The notes: generated from the letters alone by a model not told the origin. A stretch of DNA of 64,000 bases from Lobosporangium transversale (GCF_002105155.1 NW_019029031.1:237576-301575), one strand, 5' to 3'. Shown: positions 1 through 12,720, numbered from the stretch's first letter. Translations and numbers: made by a program.

Positions 1-1556
1 TGAATTGTGGGCTTCTTAGCCCGAGAGGTATAGTAAAGTCGAAAATTGTACAAAAGTGCACAGTATTATATGTATCAATGCTTGATAAAATGACTTATTA
101 AATAGTAACCTTCTTTAAGGCGTCCACTTTTGAATACCTTATAGTCTTTTGACATAAACCGGAATAGCAAAACATAGCTGATTAATATAGTGTTTATTTG
201 GTTTAAAAATAAAATAAAATAAAATATAAAATAAATAGCTATCACTTTTTTTATTTTTCAAAAATCTATACTCTATGTCATTCAAAATACGATAAACTTT
301 TTTTTAAATAATAAGTTCGTTAATACATTGGTTATGATTTATTGGTTAGCAAAGTAGAATAGCGTCATTTTTGTGAAGGATGCCGCCCTCTATGAGGAAG
401 AGGGCCATCTAAACTTCTAGAACCCCTTTAACCCATATAGGCTTATCTGGATTACCAAACCAATATTCCATGACAGAGAAATAACATGAGTTTGCCCTAC
501 GATGATATACTTAGCAATTAAACACCTCAGATTTAACCAAAGCCCATTTGTACTTGATGGAGTTTATTGAATCCCCGTGGCATACTGACCCATGGTAGTC
601 AATGGATACATCCTTGCCCGCCATTGCCTTGTTGCCAATCACCCATTACTGGCTTTTTTTTTTTTTTTTTTTTTTTTGAAGCCTCATTTGTAGTGTCTTT
701 GACCTGATTAGGAAGGTACATTATGTGCTACTAAAAAGCGTAACACCTTCTTCGTCTGGATTTAGTTAGGGAACTAATGGAGGAGAAATACTTGAATTTT
801 AGTCACGAAGGACAAAAGCGTCTACTTGTGGATGGCCCACAGTGAAGCCCAGTTGAAGGAATGGAAAGAAAATATTTGGAAGTAATTGACTGAAAGTTGG
901 ATTGAGTTGTCTGATGAGTGGTAATCGAAGCAGCAGGGTATGTGAGACTGCATACAGTGCTGACTTCTTCTTTCTTTCTTTCTTTTTACTTTTTGCGAAT
1001 GGTGAAGATATAGTTGGCCTTGCCTTCATAATCTTGAAAAAATAAATGTGGAGGCGGAGAGCTTTTATTTATATTCCAGATGACGATCAGATTACAAACT
1101 TTTTTCGCGGCGATACAAAAAAAAAATTAAAGGGGGGACGTGCAATTTTTTTTTGCCAAATTTCAAAACTTTAATGTCAAGCATCTAGGGGTGAGTTACA
1201 TGTCTGAGTCCGCATTGTTGTGGATCATCTGAACAATGCATACAACTTCCCCAACGAAGCACTAACACGCTTGGGTGTGGCTCAAAGCTACTTATCAATG
1301 GCTCTTTAATAGAGACGGGAACTACATTATACACTTTAAGAGAGCATAAGAACATTAGGTGCTGGAAGATCTTCAAGTAGATGTAGGCTTTCATATCCTT
1401 GCTTTCGTAGACCTGCATTTGAGGACATGTCAGGCTGTACGTCATTGAGCCCAATATCAGATGTCGCGCCTAACAGTACCCTGGCGTTTGGTTTTTTTTT
1501 TTTCTTTTGTCCAAGGCAACTAAATATTTCATTAAACCCAATTTCTTTTGTCAAAT

Positions 1557-1620
1557 TGGCTTCGCCAAAAAAGATGCAGAGTTGACTTCGCCAAAAAAGA
1601 TGCATAGTTTACTTCGCCAA
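1557..1620. repeat. Short direct repeat, ACTTCGCCAAAAAAGATGCA type
   Basis: About two and a half copies of a 27-29 bp unit containing CTTCGCCAAAAAAGATGCA lie in tandem. The same CTTCGCCA core appears as a small inverted repeat at about 15463-15487. No function is evident. Confidence 0.5.
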
Positions 1621-4296
1621 AGTAAAGCAATCGATCTCATCAGAGATGTTGAGGTTTTCTCTTTTGCTCTTATGAAAGTGATCCAGAATATTCTTCTCGT
1701 TCGTCTGATCTAATGTTCAGACCCCCTGAGTTCGTCTTTTTGCCCCAGAAATCATCAATCTCAATTAGGCCAACCGACCTTCGGTTAACACTTACCCGAA
1801 GGTGGCGAGATAATTGGTTTTGTTGATTTCGCTGCAAATGGAGCAACGATTAAGTGGATTTTTGGGGTCTAAAGGACTTAAGGGTAGACAATGCCACATC
1901 GTTAGTTGCGCGGTGCCGATGGCATATTTCCACTTTTTTTTCTTTATCTTTTTATTTTTATCCTTAACTAAGCATTGCCTCCAATCCCTTGACCTTCCCT
2001 AAATTCACCTTGCTCGAACAAAATACTCTATTATATGCATTAGAAAGCCTAGCGATGTTCGACAACAAAAGAGTATGGAGCATTTATATTTCCTCATCAT
2101 TCATGATCTCTACCCATTCTGTAGGCGAGTGCCAGCGCTCGTATAGCTCAGCCTTTAGGGCATCAAGCGCGACGAGAACCAAGAGCTCAACGGGTTGAAG
2201 GGCTCTTCTCTGCTTCGCCTTCTCCGCTTGCGCCCCTTAGAGCTCCCTTGGGTGTGTTCGCGTGCCTGCCAGTTCCTCCGAGTTGATACAAGGAGGATTG
2301 GCAGGTCCGCAAACTAGCTTCACTGATCATGCCAATTGAGTTTGCCTTGAGCGCCATTGGTGTGGACATACTTGGAGTACTGGAAGCCTTAAGAGTACTA
2401 GGAGCGAATATTTATGCTTGGATAGCCTTTCATCGCCGCCGGCAGCCTCGTTTACCATTTCTCTTCAACCGTTCCCCTCCTACCATTCCCCTCCAGTTGT
2501 TTTCCTCCAGTCCCTCTACTCCTCTGATCTTCATTTACCTATGAACGCTTCCTCCACGATAACTCCCTCCATGATGCCTTCCTCCTTTGGACATCCTTCT
2601 TTGACACCTCTTGGCATCTTCGCAGCGCACTCACTAATCAAGAACAATGCTACATCCACCATCCACAACACTGTTATTTAAATGCCATTTCCACTATTTG
2701 GGTCTCTTTGAGCGATCGCCCCTGCCATTATCACACAAGCGAAACCCCATTTACCGTTTAAAGATGGTGATCATGAAGAAGCACAAACATTTTGGTGGGT
2801 TGATGATTGGCTGTGCGCTCCGCCCCCTTGTGCACAGCCCCTCCGTCCGTTACATTCTTTATTGCGCATCGTGAATTTAGCAACCAAAACACCTCTGGAT
2901 CTCCTATATCCTTCCTTCCTTTGACTCCTTCCGACTTCTGGCTTTAGTGAAATGCATAGTGAAGGGAGGACCACATCAATAACCTTTTAATTCATCATTA
3001 CTCCAGTCTTTGACTCCACCGCCGGCTCCATAGACCCTGCCGCTGATTCAACCCTTAACCCCACTATTGACCCAGCCTAGCAACAGTCCTATGCCACACG
3101 AATAGAAGGGAGCAGGGGAATAAGGACACATAGGAGGCCCGGCTCACCTGGGTCAAGGGGCATTAAGTCGTGCTTCATCTTCTGCTTTTTTCAACTTCAA
3201 AAAAAAGTGCATAGCTTCCTAAGCATGTGCTTGGTATGGGAACACGATGCAAATACGTCTCCAACTACTTAGCTACAAGATATAATTAACAAATGACTAT
3301 CTACAGGAATATTATGAAAGTGAGAAGCTCACATAGATGAGGCATCCTAAGTTCAACAAATTAATGCATTCTGAAGTGACTCTACGAACATGAAGCAATG
3401 CCAACAACAACACGCCAAGCTAAGGCCGCTTCCTTAAGGGTGTGCTTGCAGAGGACTTTAAGGATCACCTACCGCTTATCCTTCTGGCACAAGGTGGTGA
3501 AGAGGCTATGGCAGTGCACACTGCTCAACAAGGAACTACTTTGCTGCAAAAAAGTTTATAGCAGGCAGTTGACTTTGTACATTTTACACACTATGAGAGG
3601 AGGTAACCTCATAACGACGCCCCATTTCAAAACCCTCGAAGAAAAAGCTAGTTCCTGACAAGTACGTCGACTCTATGTTTTCGCAACTATCGAAGAGCCC
3701 TAGCTTGTTTAGATTCATAGACTTCTGTAGCCTGCAATAAAGGCAGACATGAGCTCATTCGATACTGGTTCATAGATTGAGGGCGTCCTGATTCATAGAC
3801 TGAGGGCATCTGCGCTTGCTATTCTATTGATTTTAAATAAAGAGCCAATAATATGAATCTTATAGCCCTTGAGGTCAGAGCGTTTCTTGGCGACTACGGG
3901 GGGGGGGGGGAACCCATGTGCAAAGTATGTTTATGGCGAAGGTAAAATAACCACCAAAGCGGGCCCAGACAGACGTAAGTCCCCTTCTATGCTCTATTTC
4001 AATGCGGGAACAGGCCCTGTATAGGCGAGAGTAGTATCCTTTGCAAAGCCCTATTTGTTTTTCTGTTATATAGAAAATAATGCAGCCATCATTTATCTCT
4101 CTTCTCTTCACCTCTTCTCTTTAAAATTTTGAAAAAAGGGCCACAGTTATCACCTTTTTTTTATCTATCTCTTTTCTTTTTTTTTTTTATTCGTTCACTC
4201 TTACTCCATCGCAGCTTCACCTTCTGCGCCCACACAAAAAAAGGAACTGCCCTTAGTAGACGTTTTCCCTGTCAGAAATATTTTGTTTTAAAGACA

Positions 4297-4764
4297 ATGC
4301 CTATATGTTACACTGCTAGACGACCAACCAACGGTCCACCTGCAGGCCCCAACCCGCCTGCCCCGCTTTCATTACAGGCTGAGGTACTTGCTGCCAATGT
4401 GGGTGCAGACGCCAATGCCAATGCTGCTGCAGATACCAATGCCAATGCAGATGTAAATGCACCTGCAGGTGTCGCTCTTAATGCAGGTCCTGCTGTCGAT
4501 GCAGTTGCGGCTGCAGATGTCATTGACCATATCGAGGCAGATGTCAATGGTCATGTCGAGGCAGATGTCAATGGTCATGTCGACGTCGGTATCGATGTTG
4601 ATGGTAATGCCGGCCCCGATGGTGATGAGGATGGCGAGGATGACGACGTGGCAGAGCCATTATCCCCCGTCTTCTGCATGAAGCCTGATTTCGTTGATGT
4701 CACCCATTATGATGATATTCAAGGCGTATTACAGCTGCCGCCACAGGAGCATGAAGGCCTTTGA
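4297..4764 (+). CDS. Small protein 1 of a new C-terminal-motif family (155 aa)
   Basis: I do not recognise this protein from known families. It is acidic, with no cysteine-rich region or membrane segment. Residues about 25-110 are Ala/Asn/Asp/Val repeats of the type DANAN and ADVN, including a duplicated EADVNGHV. An acidic stretch follows, then a conserved tail from about residue 126 (FCMKPDFVDVTHYDDIQ, then VLQLPP). That tail aligns without gaps with the tails of the proteins at 12077, 15886 and 22867. FVDV followed by acids resembles a SUMO-interaction motif; this is inference from pattern only. The frame stays open upstream to 4129, but only through a TTG and a poly(T)-encoded stretch, so I chose the ATG at 4297. 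No intron is visible. The stop is followed by a 26-nt poly(T). Confidence 0.6.
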   Translation: MPICYTARRPTNGPPAGPNPPAPLSLQAEVLAANVGADANANAAADTNANADVNAPAGVALNAGPAVDAVAAADVIDHIEADVNGHVEADVNGHVDVGIDVDGNAGPDGDEDGEDDDVAEPLSPVFCMKPDFVDVTHYDDIQGVLQLPPQEHEGL

Positions 4765-4817
4765 AATGTTCCCCCACCTAATCTGCCTCAACACTGCTCT
4801 AGCGCCGAGTTTGGTTC

Positions 4818-4897
4818 TTTTTTTTTTTTTTTTTTTTTTTTTTACTTAGCGGATCGTCAAACATTCACCTTGCTAAAAAAAAAAAAAAAAAAAAAAA
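4818..4897. repeat. Poly(T)26 followed by poly(A)23
   Basis: A run of 26 T (4818-4843) and a run of 23 A (4875-4897) are separated by about 30 bp, so they could pair as a hairpin. They lie just downstream of small-protein gene 1 and might affect its 3' end, but that is conjecture. Confidence 0.8.
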
Positions 4898-5764
4898 CAC
4901 ACACACAGAGAACTGATTGGTGCAGTTTGTTAGACGCCACCAAGGAGGGGGAAAGATAGAGCAGACCCTTCCTCTAAGCTCAGTAGTATGATGTGGTTCC
5001 AACAAATAGAGCAAAACAGAAAAAAAAACCCAATAAATATAATGCTCACATATTCTTTGCTCACCTTGTCATTATATCTTGTTATATTGTTATATTTGAC
5101 GACTTTATGTCTTTTGTTTTTATTTTATTTTGTTTTTTAAGAAAAAAACGATGTCTTTAAAAAAAAAAAAGGGAACACGAAGCATTCTACTTTGTATTTA
5201 ATATATAAATAAAATACGTGGTTTATTTTATTTTTAATATAATCAAAGTTACATGTGTCTTTTTAAAAATAATCGAGTCACATGCATCAAATATGTTATT
5301 CTGCGTCGTCATAGAAGTAACAGTAACGTGGATCAACAATATATAATTTCACAGACAATCTTTTGTACGATGTCGCACTAGTTCGCCTGTTAGAGAAATA
5401 CCTAGATTTCAGAGAACAGACAGGACCGAGTTGTGCACAGAAGAAAGCGCAAAGCGAACGTAACCTTCAAGGCATTGTCTGTAATCGCACTTGGTCGTGC
5501 ACTAATAATCACGTCCGTGTTCGAAATCTTTCGAACTCAGCATGAAAGTTAAGATCTTGGTAATTTGCCTACAATGGGATAAAAAACGTGCACAAAATAA
5601 GTTTTTTTCAAACCTTACCAACATTCAGGGCCTATATTCCCCTTATAGTAAATTCCAATTTTTATCAACATGAAAATGTCGCTTGTCTAACGGTCTCTAA
5701 CGGCTCAGGAACAATAAAAATAAGTTTCATTCGTTCCTTTGGATTGCCATACATAGTTATGTGT

Positions 5765-5766
<2 letters not shown>

Positions 5767-5819
<53 letters not shown>
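5767..5819. repeat. T29A24 perfect homopolymer palindrome
   Basis: Twenty-nine T are followed directly by twenty-four A with no spacer. This could be back-to-back retroposon tails, a hairpin-forming or nucleosome-excluding element, or an assembly join. Confidence 0.85.
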
Positions 5820-8078
5820 CTGAGGACAGAGTACTCGCGTTCTTTATTTCTTCTCTTGATAATGAACGTAAACTTGGTCAGAGATCGTAATGTTAACCAT
5901 TTTCGGTTAGATTCACTATCTACAGACGATTTTTTGCATTTTTTAGACAGTGGTTTCGATGGGCTTCTAAGAAATGCCTGGAATATGTTTATTGAAGCGA
6001 CGCGTTATGAGGTAAAACCCCTCTTTAAATGCCAAAGGTGCAGGTGATGAATGGTAATATGTGATAGAAACTCTAAAGCTCCTTGACAGGAAAAATAGTA
6101 CTCAATATCATTCAAGATATGATAGCCTTTTCTTTTTTAAATGGATCCATTATTTCAGTGGTTATGGTTTATTTAGCTAGCGAAGGAGAAATTGTCCATT
6201 ATTATAAAGAGTTCTGTCTTACACGGAAGAGAGGTCGTTCTGGCTCCTAGAGTGCCTCAAGTTCAAAATAGTCTCATTAAGAATTACCAAGTATCATCCT
6301 ATGATAAAAACTAAAGTAGATTTGCCCTATAATGGTCTGGCTAGCACCTTACTATTTCAAGTCTAACCAAGGCAAAGCTTTGCTTATACTCAATGGGGGT
6401 CTTTTTTAAGAACGGCCTTATTTAATTGTGAGCGGCCTTGTTGACTAAAAGGATCCCAATGATGCCTTTCTGCATCGAATATCTCCATCATTCCAGGTAG
6501 CTTTTGTCGCACAAGACCGGACCAGAAATATTCTCATATTTTCTTTTATATAATAATTTTAATGCCGACCTGTACCTTGCTATAAATATGCAATAATTGA
6601 GGGGAGTATGGAATGTTGGGTTAAATTTAATAAGTCGAGTACACTTTGTATGGCTGATATATAGTCATATAGTTTGAATACAGTTGTGGAGCGCGAAATA
6701 TTCCTTCAACCGTAAGGTTTTAAGGAAATGTTGCCCTTGTTTTGGTTTAAGGGATGGGGATTTGATAAAAAAAAGTATGGTATATATATGGTATATAGCG
6801 CTAGCATGGTTGCAACTACATCATTATAAGCATCTACGCTCGATCTATAGTCATCAGAGTAAGACAATTTTTTTATATATGCTACCGCCAAGAAGCGCGC
6901 CCGAACACCTTTTTTGCAGCATATTTACATCCCACTGTAACATACCAATGCACGGTAGCCAAAGGATAACCCACATTACTCAATGTGTCCAACAACATGA
7001 TTTTTTTTAATAAATCTCCATTAACCTTACCTTCACCCAGACTACGAAAGTTCATAGACGCTATGCGGTCATAAAAAGTTCGGCGCCTTCTCTTTCTGGG
7101 TTTACCTAGGAACTTAGGAGAGAAAAGAGATTTGAGTCTCACCCATGAAGAGCAAAATATATCTATTTGTGCATAAATGAGTTGGAATCGGTCGCAAAAA
7201 ATAAAGCAATTAGACAAAAGTGAAATTGGTAATCTGAAAAAAATTATTTTATTTCTTAACGAATGTTATATTTATATATACAATTGCATAAAATAATTTT
7301 AGCTCAAGCAAATGTGGTTTGACCTGCATGTAATAATGTGGTTTTTTTTTTTTTTTTTTTTTTTGGACCAAATTAATTAAGTATCCGTGCGTTAGATGGG
7401 TAGTCAGATTGTGCGAGATCGTTAGTCTATGGAGATGTGGTGCTGCTCACCCCATGGCCCCCCATTTTCACTATATAGCATAACGGAAGATGTGGTTTTT
7501 GTCGCATCAATAGCAAACTAGCCTTTCTTTTTTCTTAGGTAAAAGCGCGGGGTATAGTGGCCTAGAACATCCTTGTTGGCCGCCCCCCCAGTTCTACGCC
7601 CAAACTACTCTGTATATACAATCGAACTTCGCTTCATAGCATCATTGACATTTCCTGCTCTTCAAGATATCCTTGTTGAGCTTCGTGATGGCATAGTCGC
7701 GAGAACGATTTCCTAAGAAACCGCTCTCATTGCCAATAAAAGCTCCAGATCATGAAAGCGATGAGGGCTGTGAAGATGGAGCCAGATAAAAGAAGTGATG
7801 CACAGCAACATCAAGGAACCAGCAATTCATTTAATTATTTATAAAGAATTTCCAGGGGATCTGTTACAACCATGCAGTGGCTTATGAGCTGAACAAGGTC
7901 CAATTTTCTCTATTTTTGATGAAGTTGTGAATGTCTTTTGTTCTCTACTCGATGGTTGAATTGTTTTGGTGGCTGATTTTGATATTGCACCGCCCGCGAT
8001 GGACTTGTAACAAGGGAAATAGTTGGCTCTCAAATACATAAGAATCACTGACCAAATGGGTTGACCAGCAGCGTGTAC

Positions 8079-8109
<31 letters not shown>

Positions 8110-10712
8110 AGCTGCACATTCTAAAAAATAGTCAGAAAGTCTAGAGCTCTAGAAATGATATGCCTTTTGTGCATTGCAGGAAAGACATACTAGTACCATC
8201 TCAAAGCTGCTTTTTCAAAGAATATTTAACTTTATCTTGCATGGGCCGTATTTTAGTAGAAATCAAGCAGTTGTAAAGTCCTTATCAAATAGTCATAACT
8301 GGATATATTTTTCATGCTTTTAAATTGAATAGAGTACTTCCGTTTTTATACGCAAACTCAAAATTTAGTTTTTACACACTCACTATCCTGGCCAACTGGA
8401 ACATCTCACACGGATAAACCGAGTTTCAAGTTCTTTATAAACATTGGTTTTATGTCTTCTCTTCCGCTTTCTTTTTTTTCCCCGCGACAAGTCTCTCTCA
8501 AATGTCACCTTTACATATTCTGTTGTGCCTCGAAACCACCCTTCGTCGCTTCACAAAGCAGACCGAACCTCCTTCCTTAAGCGCATAGAAAGCTTAAATA
8601 TGCTCGACAGAAGAGTGCATGAAGCTCCCATGCCCTCTCATCGCTTCATAATCTCTCTTCACTCCTCAAACGAGTGGCATTGCTTGCATAACTCGGTACT
8701 TATGGCGCCGGGCTCGACGATGTGACTACCTACTCAATGATTTTGAACAAGTCCTCTTCACCCTACCTCCTCTGTGTGTAAGACAGTGCCCTCTAAAGGT
8801 TTCTTAGATGGGCTAGCTCTTCCGGCACTAGAAACATCGGCCGGTCCACAAGTTGGCTAGCCATGACGATTAAGCTTACTTGATGCGAACATACTGAGGG
8901 GGCGAGGAGGAATAGGACTGGAGTTTTATAATTGAAGCTTCGTTCGTCCTCATCAGCGACCTCATTCCCATTTCTCTTCTAACATTTATTTACCTTCTCG
9001 CTCTACCTATATTTACTACTTCTCTTCCCGTTCTTATCTCCTACAATATCTCTCTCATTGACGTCTTTCTCCTTGGCATCTCCCCTGGTACCGCTATAGC
9101 GTGATCGCAAGCCAAGAGTAACACATGAGGGAACAAAATGAATAGTGTAGTAGCTGCAATACTCCTTTCAAACATCCTTTTCATTTTTTGAATTGCCTTG
9201 GATGGTCTCGTGGGCCCCGCTCCTATAATACCATGGAAGTGAGTATCCATTTATGATTTAGCGATGTCTTCATTGCATATATATACCATAAAATTGAAGC
9301 GTACGCGCATTTCTACACAATGATATAGTTTCCCATTCTGTAGCGCGTACTATAAAACGTGTAACTCGTACGATGTACCTTGTAATTCCAGTATCTCTGA
9401 AATCTCTAGGCCCTTTCATTCTATGGTCTCCTCATGCCTTGACTTTGCTAAAAAAAACGTCAAAGAGAGGTGGGCCAGCGATAACCTTCAATTTCACGAT
9501 TGATTCAATCCGTGGATCTGCTACCGATAATCTGAATCCCCCCACTAGCTTACCCTCAGTCTCGCCGTTGGTCCAGCTTAAAAATTGCGACAGGTCATGC
9601 ACCTGCAAGAGGAGCGTGGTCAAGGTCTCGGAGGCCAGGCCCACTTGGGCCGAGGGCCATTAAGCTATACTTATAACATTTCTATTTTTTTTATTTTTAT
9701 TTTTATTTTTTGTTCTACGTTTTTCTAAAAAGAAAAAAAAAAAAAAAAAAAAAAAAAAGGCACACAATTCTCAAACTACGAGCGGAATATAGCAGTTGGA
9801 TGCAAATATTATCACAGTTGATACCGCATTCAGCTGTCAGCATAACATCTTGGTTAGTGACGCAGTGTGGGATTTGAGACAAAGGTGCAGCTTCCTGCTG
9901 CCTGCAGATGGATGAACGCTACACTCCAAAAGTGGTGGAATAATCAAGCTAAGGTGACCAAAATTCTACTAATTATATGTATACTAAAAAAGGACTTCAG
10001 GGATAGAAGTTATAAAATAAAGGAATATAAATAAATAAAAACACACATGTGGAGGACCTGCCAACAAAAAACAGGCCGAGATAAAGATATTTCATTAAGT
10101 GGGAGCCAGCAGGTACCTTTGGAGACGACTCCCTAATTGTTGTTCTCCCACGGGCTGTTGGAGTCATAGTACTGGAGTCCGCTCACCAGGGACCCGTTTT
10201 GTAAAAAGACTACAGCTGGCGGTCGGTTCTGTATATTTTACAAATTGTGAGAAGGGGCGCCCTTGCGATGGTTCCATGCTCCAATATGCGTCGCGGCTTT
10301 TGAATGACGCGAAATTATGTCAGTATGATTTGTAAAGGCTTATATTTATTATAATACCCTGTAGTCTATAAATAAGGCAAACGCGAGTCAATCTTAGTTT
10401 ATGCTTAACACCCACGTGGTTCAAGGCTCGCTCGGCCTTGGTTCCCTCAAGATATTGGGATTACCTAATACAGAGACGTCTGTGCCTTATCGCTCTATCA
10501 ATTCAAATATAATGAACTGTCTTTGGTTTTCTGTTGGAATGGAACACAGACATTGATGTACTCAATGTACCACTTCCTTTTTCCCTTGATGGTTCTTGGG
10601 AAATGGTCATAACGTACATTAGCTTTGGTGGCAAAGCAAGCCTCAGATGTAAAGTTATTATATGGGGAGAAAAAAAAAAAAAAAAAAAAAAAGAGGTATC
10701 GATCGCTCATAT

Positions 10713-10851
10713 CATTTGAACATGACCCCATATTTTTTTAATCTAAAACGACGATTGAATTGGTTTAGCGGCATTTCATTCGCAACAAATGAGTCAATTG
10801 GCTGCCGATACACTCGAGAGTATTCAAAACATATGGGATCGCGACCAAATG
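10713..10851 (+). mobile_element. Short foldback/MITE-like element, copy 1
   Basis: This is about 139 bp. It ends in GATCGCGACCAAATG and begins with a weaker inverted counterpart (CATTTGAACATGACC). The interior contains AATCTAAAACGACGATTGAA and GAGTATTCAA. The same interior recurs inverted at 11595-11727 and in direct orientation at 25738-25892, so this is a dispersed element family. No target duplication is clear and there is no coding capacity. Confidence 0.6.
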
Positions 10852-11113
10852 AAACGGACTATATGCTTTCATACTTGCTCTAGTTGTCTTCTGACGCCTA
10901 TGAGCTCAATTCCGAGTGCAGCAGGGCTGGTGTCCAATTAGATGAAGATGAAGTATAGTTGAATAAGTGGACTTTTTCTGTATATTAAATAGTAATGAGA
11001 CTATGTGCACAAAAAGTAGAGAGACTAAGGCAAATACAAAGGTGAATAGAAACATCAGTATTTTTATGTGCAATATGAAGAAATAAAAGGATTGTAAATA
11101 CACATTGATTTCT

Positions 11114-11144
<31 letters not shown>

Positions 11145-11594
11145 CTCATTCCTAACGTTATGACTGCTTAGATAGGCATCGTAACGATAGGAGTGCACAG
11201 GTATAAGCGATTACAAATAATTCCTTGGAGGCCAAGTTCACTTTGCCTTTATTCAGTGCACAAATCGTTTTGGTCCGTTATCTGAAAACTAGTGATTGGG
11301 TGTTGTCCTTTATTTATTTATTTTTTTTTTTTTAGCAAATCGAACTTGTGCATGTTTCTCTTGGGTTGCACAAAGCGTGGTGGCCGTTGATCATGTCTGC
11401 AGGAGAGAATGTTTAGTATTTTTAGAGCATATAAACATGTGGCTTGCCATTGGACGTTAAAAGTAGGGCTATCCGAGTTTTGTTTAGGCTTTAGTTAAAA
11501 AAAGGGTCTATGAAGTTGCCTGCAGATAAATATTATTATAATAAAGGGCCCTTTATCTTTCAAAAAGAGGTCATTTAAAAAGCAACAATGGATT

Positions 11595-11727
11595 GAACAT
11601 GTAGGCTTTATATTTCTTGAATACTCTCGAATATATTGGCAGCCAGTTGACTCGTTTGTTGCGAGTGAGATGCCGCTAAACCAATTCAATTGTCGTTTTT
11701 AGATTAAAAATATGATCAAATGAAATG
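11595..11727 (-). mobile_element. Short foldback/MITE-like element, copy 2 (inverted)
   Basis: This is the inverted relative of copy 1 and ends with GATCAAATGAAATG. Together the two copies bracket 10713-11727, so they may be two insertions or the long arms of one roughly 1-kb foldback element. The 0.74 kb between them has a poly(T) near 11118 and no recognisable gene. Confidence 0.55.
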
Positions 11728-11928
11728 ACAGAGGATGATACTCTTATTTGTGTGGTTAAATAAAATTCAAGTTCCCCAGTCCTCGGATAGATTGCTTTTT
11801 TTTGAAATAAATAATGTGTGCCACCACACCCCCAAATACGGCTCTATTAACGCCTCCACGAATACAATGATACGTATGTAAGCACCATTAAAATACTCTT
11901 TTTTTTTTTGCCCGCCCTAGACGTCTAT

Positions 11929-11938
11929 GTATATATAA
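11929..11938 (+). promoter_or_regulatory. TATA-like box upstream of small-protein gene 2
   Basis: TATATATAAA lies about 145 bp before the ATG at 12077. Genes 3 and 4 of the family have comparable TATAAA boxes at about 150 and 100 bp before their start codons. This supports independent transcription of these small genes. Confidence 0.4.
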
Positions 11939-12076
11939 ACTTCATTTTCTCCTTAACTCTTATCCCAAAAAAAAAAAAAAAAACATCTCTCTTGCCCTAT
12001 AACACACACTTTCAACTCAAAAAGACACGCTAACGCATTTTTTAAAAAAAAAGAAAAAAAAAAAGAAAAGAAAAGG

Positions 12077-12562
12077 ATGTCGCAAATCACCGCAAATACT
12101 TCGGATACTTCTAATCAAAATGAACAAGCTGCACCTATCTCTCCTCCTACCCCTCCTATCCTTTCTCCTGTCGCTCCCCCTAGTCTCTCCTCTGCCTCTA
12201 GTCTCTCCTCTGCCTCTAGTCTCTCCTCTGCCTCTAGTCTCTCCTCTGCCTCTAGTCTCTCCTCTGCCTCTAGTCTCTCCTCTGCCTCTAGTCTCTCCTC
12301 TGCCTCTAGTCTCTCCTCTGCCTCTAGTCTCTCCTCTGCCTCTAGTCTCTCCTCTGCCTCTAGTCTCTCCTCTGCCCCTAGTGCCAACCCCAATGCTGCT
12401 CCTGTCGGCAACGAAGGCAACCAGGACCAAGGCACAGCTGGGTCATTAACTCAACCTTTCTTTATGACATCCGAACTTGTGGACCTTACACGCGACGATG
12501 ATGTCCCTTTTGGAATTCTGCTTCCCCCAAGTAGAATGAGGAAGAGGGGACGACTGCAATAG
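12077..12562 (+). CDS. Small protein 2 of the C-terminal-motif family (161 aa), SLSSAS repeats
   Basis: This is an unrecognised family and the clearest member. The N-terminus is Ser/Thr/Gln/Pro-rich. Residues about 35-100 are roughly eleven tandem copies of the hexapeptide SLSSAS, encoded by a near-perfect 18-nt repeat at 12181-12376. The tail, residues 128-161, starts FFMTSELVDLTRDDDVPF and ends in a basic segment (RMRKRGR). LVDLT followed by three Asp fits the usual SUMO-interaction pattern of hydrophobic core plus acids; a role in SUMO binding is inference. The region just before the tail (NPN-AAPVGNEGN) also resembles protein 4 (NTNPIAGPGIGEGG). The ATG follows an A-rich leader and no intron is needed. 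The 18-nt repeat is stop-free in several frames on both strands, so other open frames here are shadows. Confidence 0.65.
   Translation: MSQITANTSDTSNQNEQAAPISPPTPPILSPVAPPSLSSASSLSSASSLSSASSLSSASSLSSASSLSSASSLSSASSLSSASSLSSASSLSSASSLSSAPSANPNAAPVGNEGNQDQGTAGSLTQPFFMTSELVDLTRDDDVPFGILLPPSRMRKRGRLQ
12181..12376 (+). repeat. 18-nt coding minisatellite (SLSSAS), about 11 copies
   Basis: The unit AGTCTCTCCTCTGCCTCT is repeated almost without change, so expansion is recent relative to the diverged flanks. Copy number can change in whole codons without harming the frame. Confidence 0.9.
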
Positions 12563-12689
12563 TAGCTTGAGACCCTTGCTCCACTCTACTTAGCCCTAAA
12601 CTCGGGAAACCATTAGCTCTAGGCGCAAACGTTTTGGCTGAATATCAGACATGCGCTTCATATTCTCATAATTCTGTCCTATGCCCGTC

Positions 12690-12720
<31 letters not shown>

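Larger units (their letters stand above)
250..5300. repeat. Eroded duplication block I (contains small-protein gene 1)
   Basis: This stretch can be matched by eye, in the same order and orientation, with the block that begins near 6075. Matching landmarks are about 265-520 with 6090-6345 (both pass through GGTTATG and TTTGCCCTA), 728-840 with 7065-7180, 2000-2400 with 8540-8900, 2995-3185 with 9490-9690, and 3545-3620 with 10195-10270. The offset grows from about 5.8 to 6.6 kb, as expected if insertions accumulated after an old duplication. Apart from the small gene at 4297 I see no convincing coding sequence here. The short open frames are not supported by composition or homology. Block edges are approximate because identity is low and was judged by reading. 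Confidence 0.55.

Noticed and set aside
4129..4296. N-terminal extension of small protein 1 with a Phe/Leu-rich, signal-peptide-like start
   Set aside because: It begins at TTG, not ATG, and the hydrophobic run is encoded by poly(T) in a pyrimidine-rich leader.
8444..8725. 93-aa open frame
   Set aside because: It lies in an eroded duplicated block; the matching region near 2000-2200 does not keep the frame.
12017..12449. Three other open frames over the 18-nt repeat (both strands)
   Set aside because: They follow from the stop-free repeat; only the 12077 frame leads into the conserved tail.
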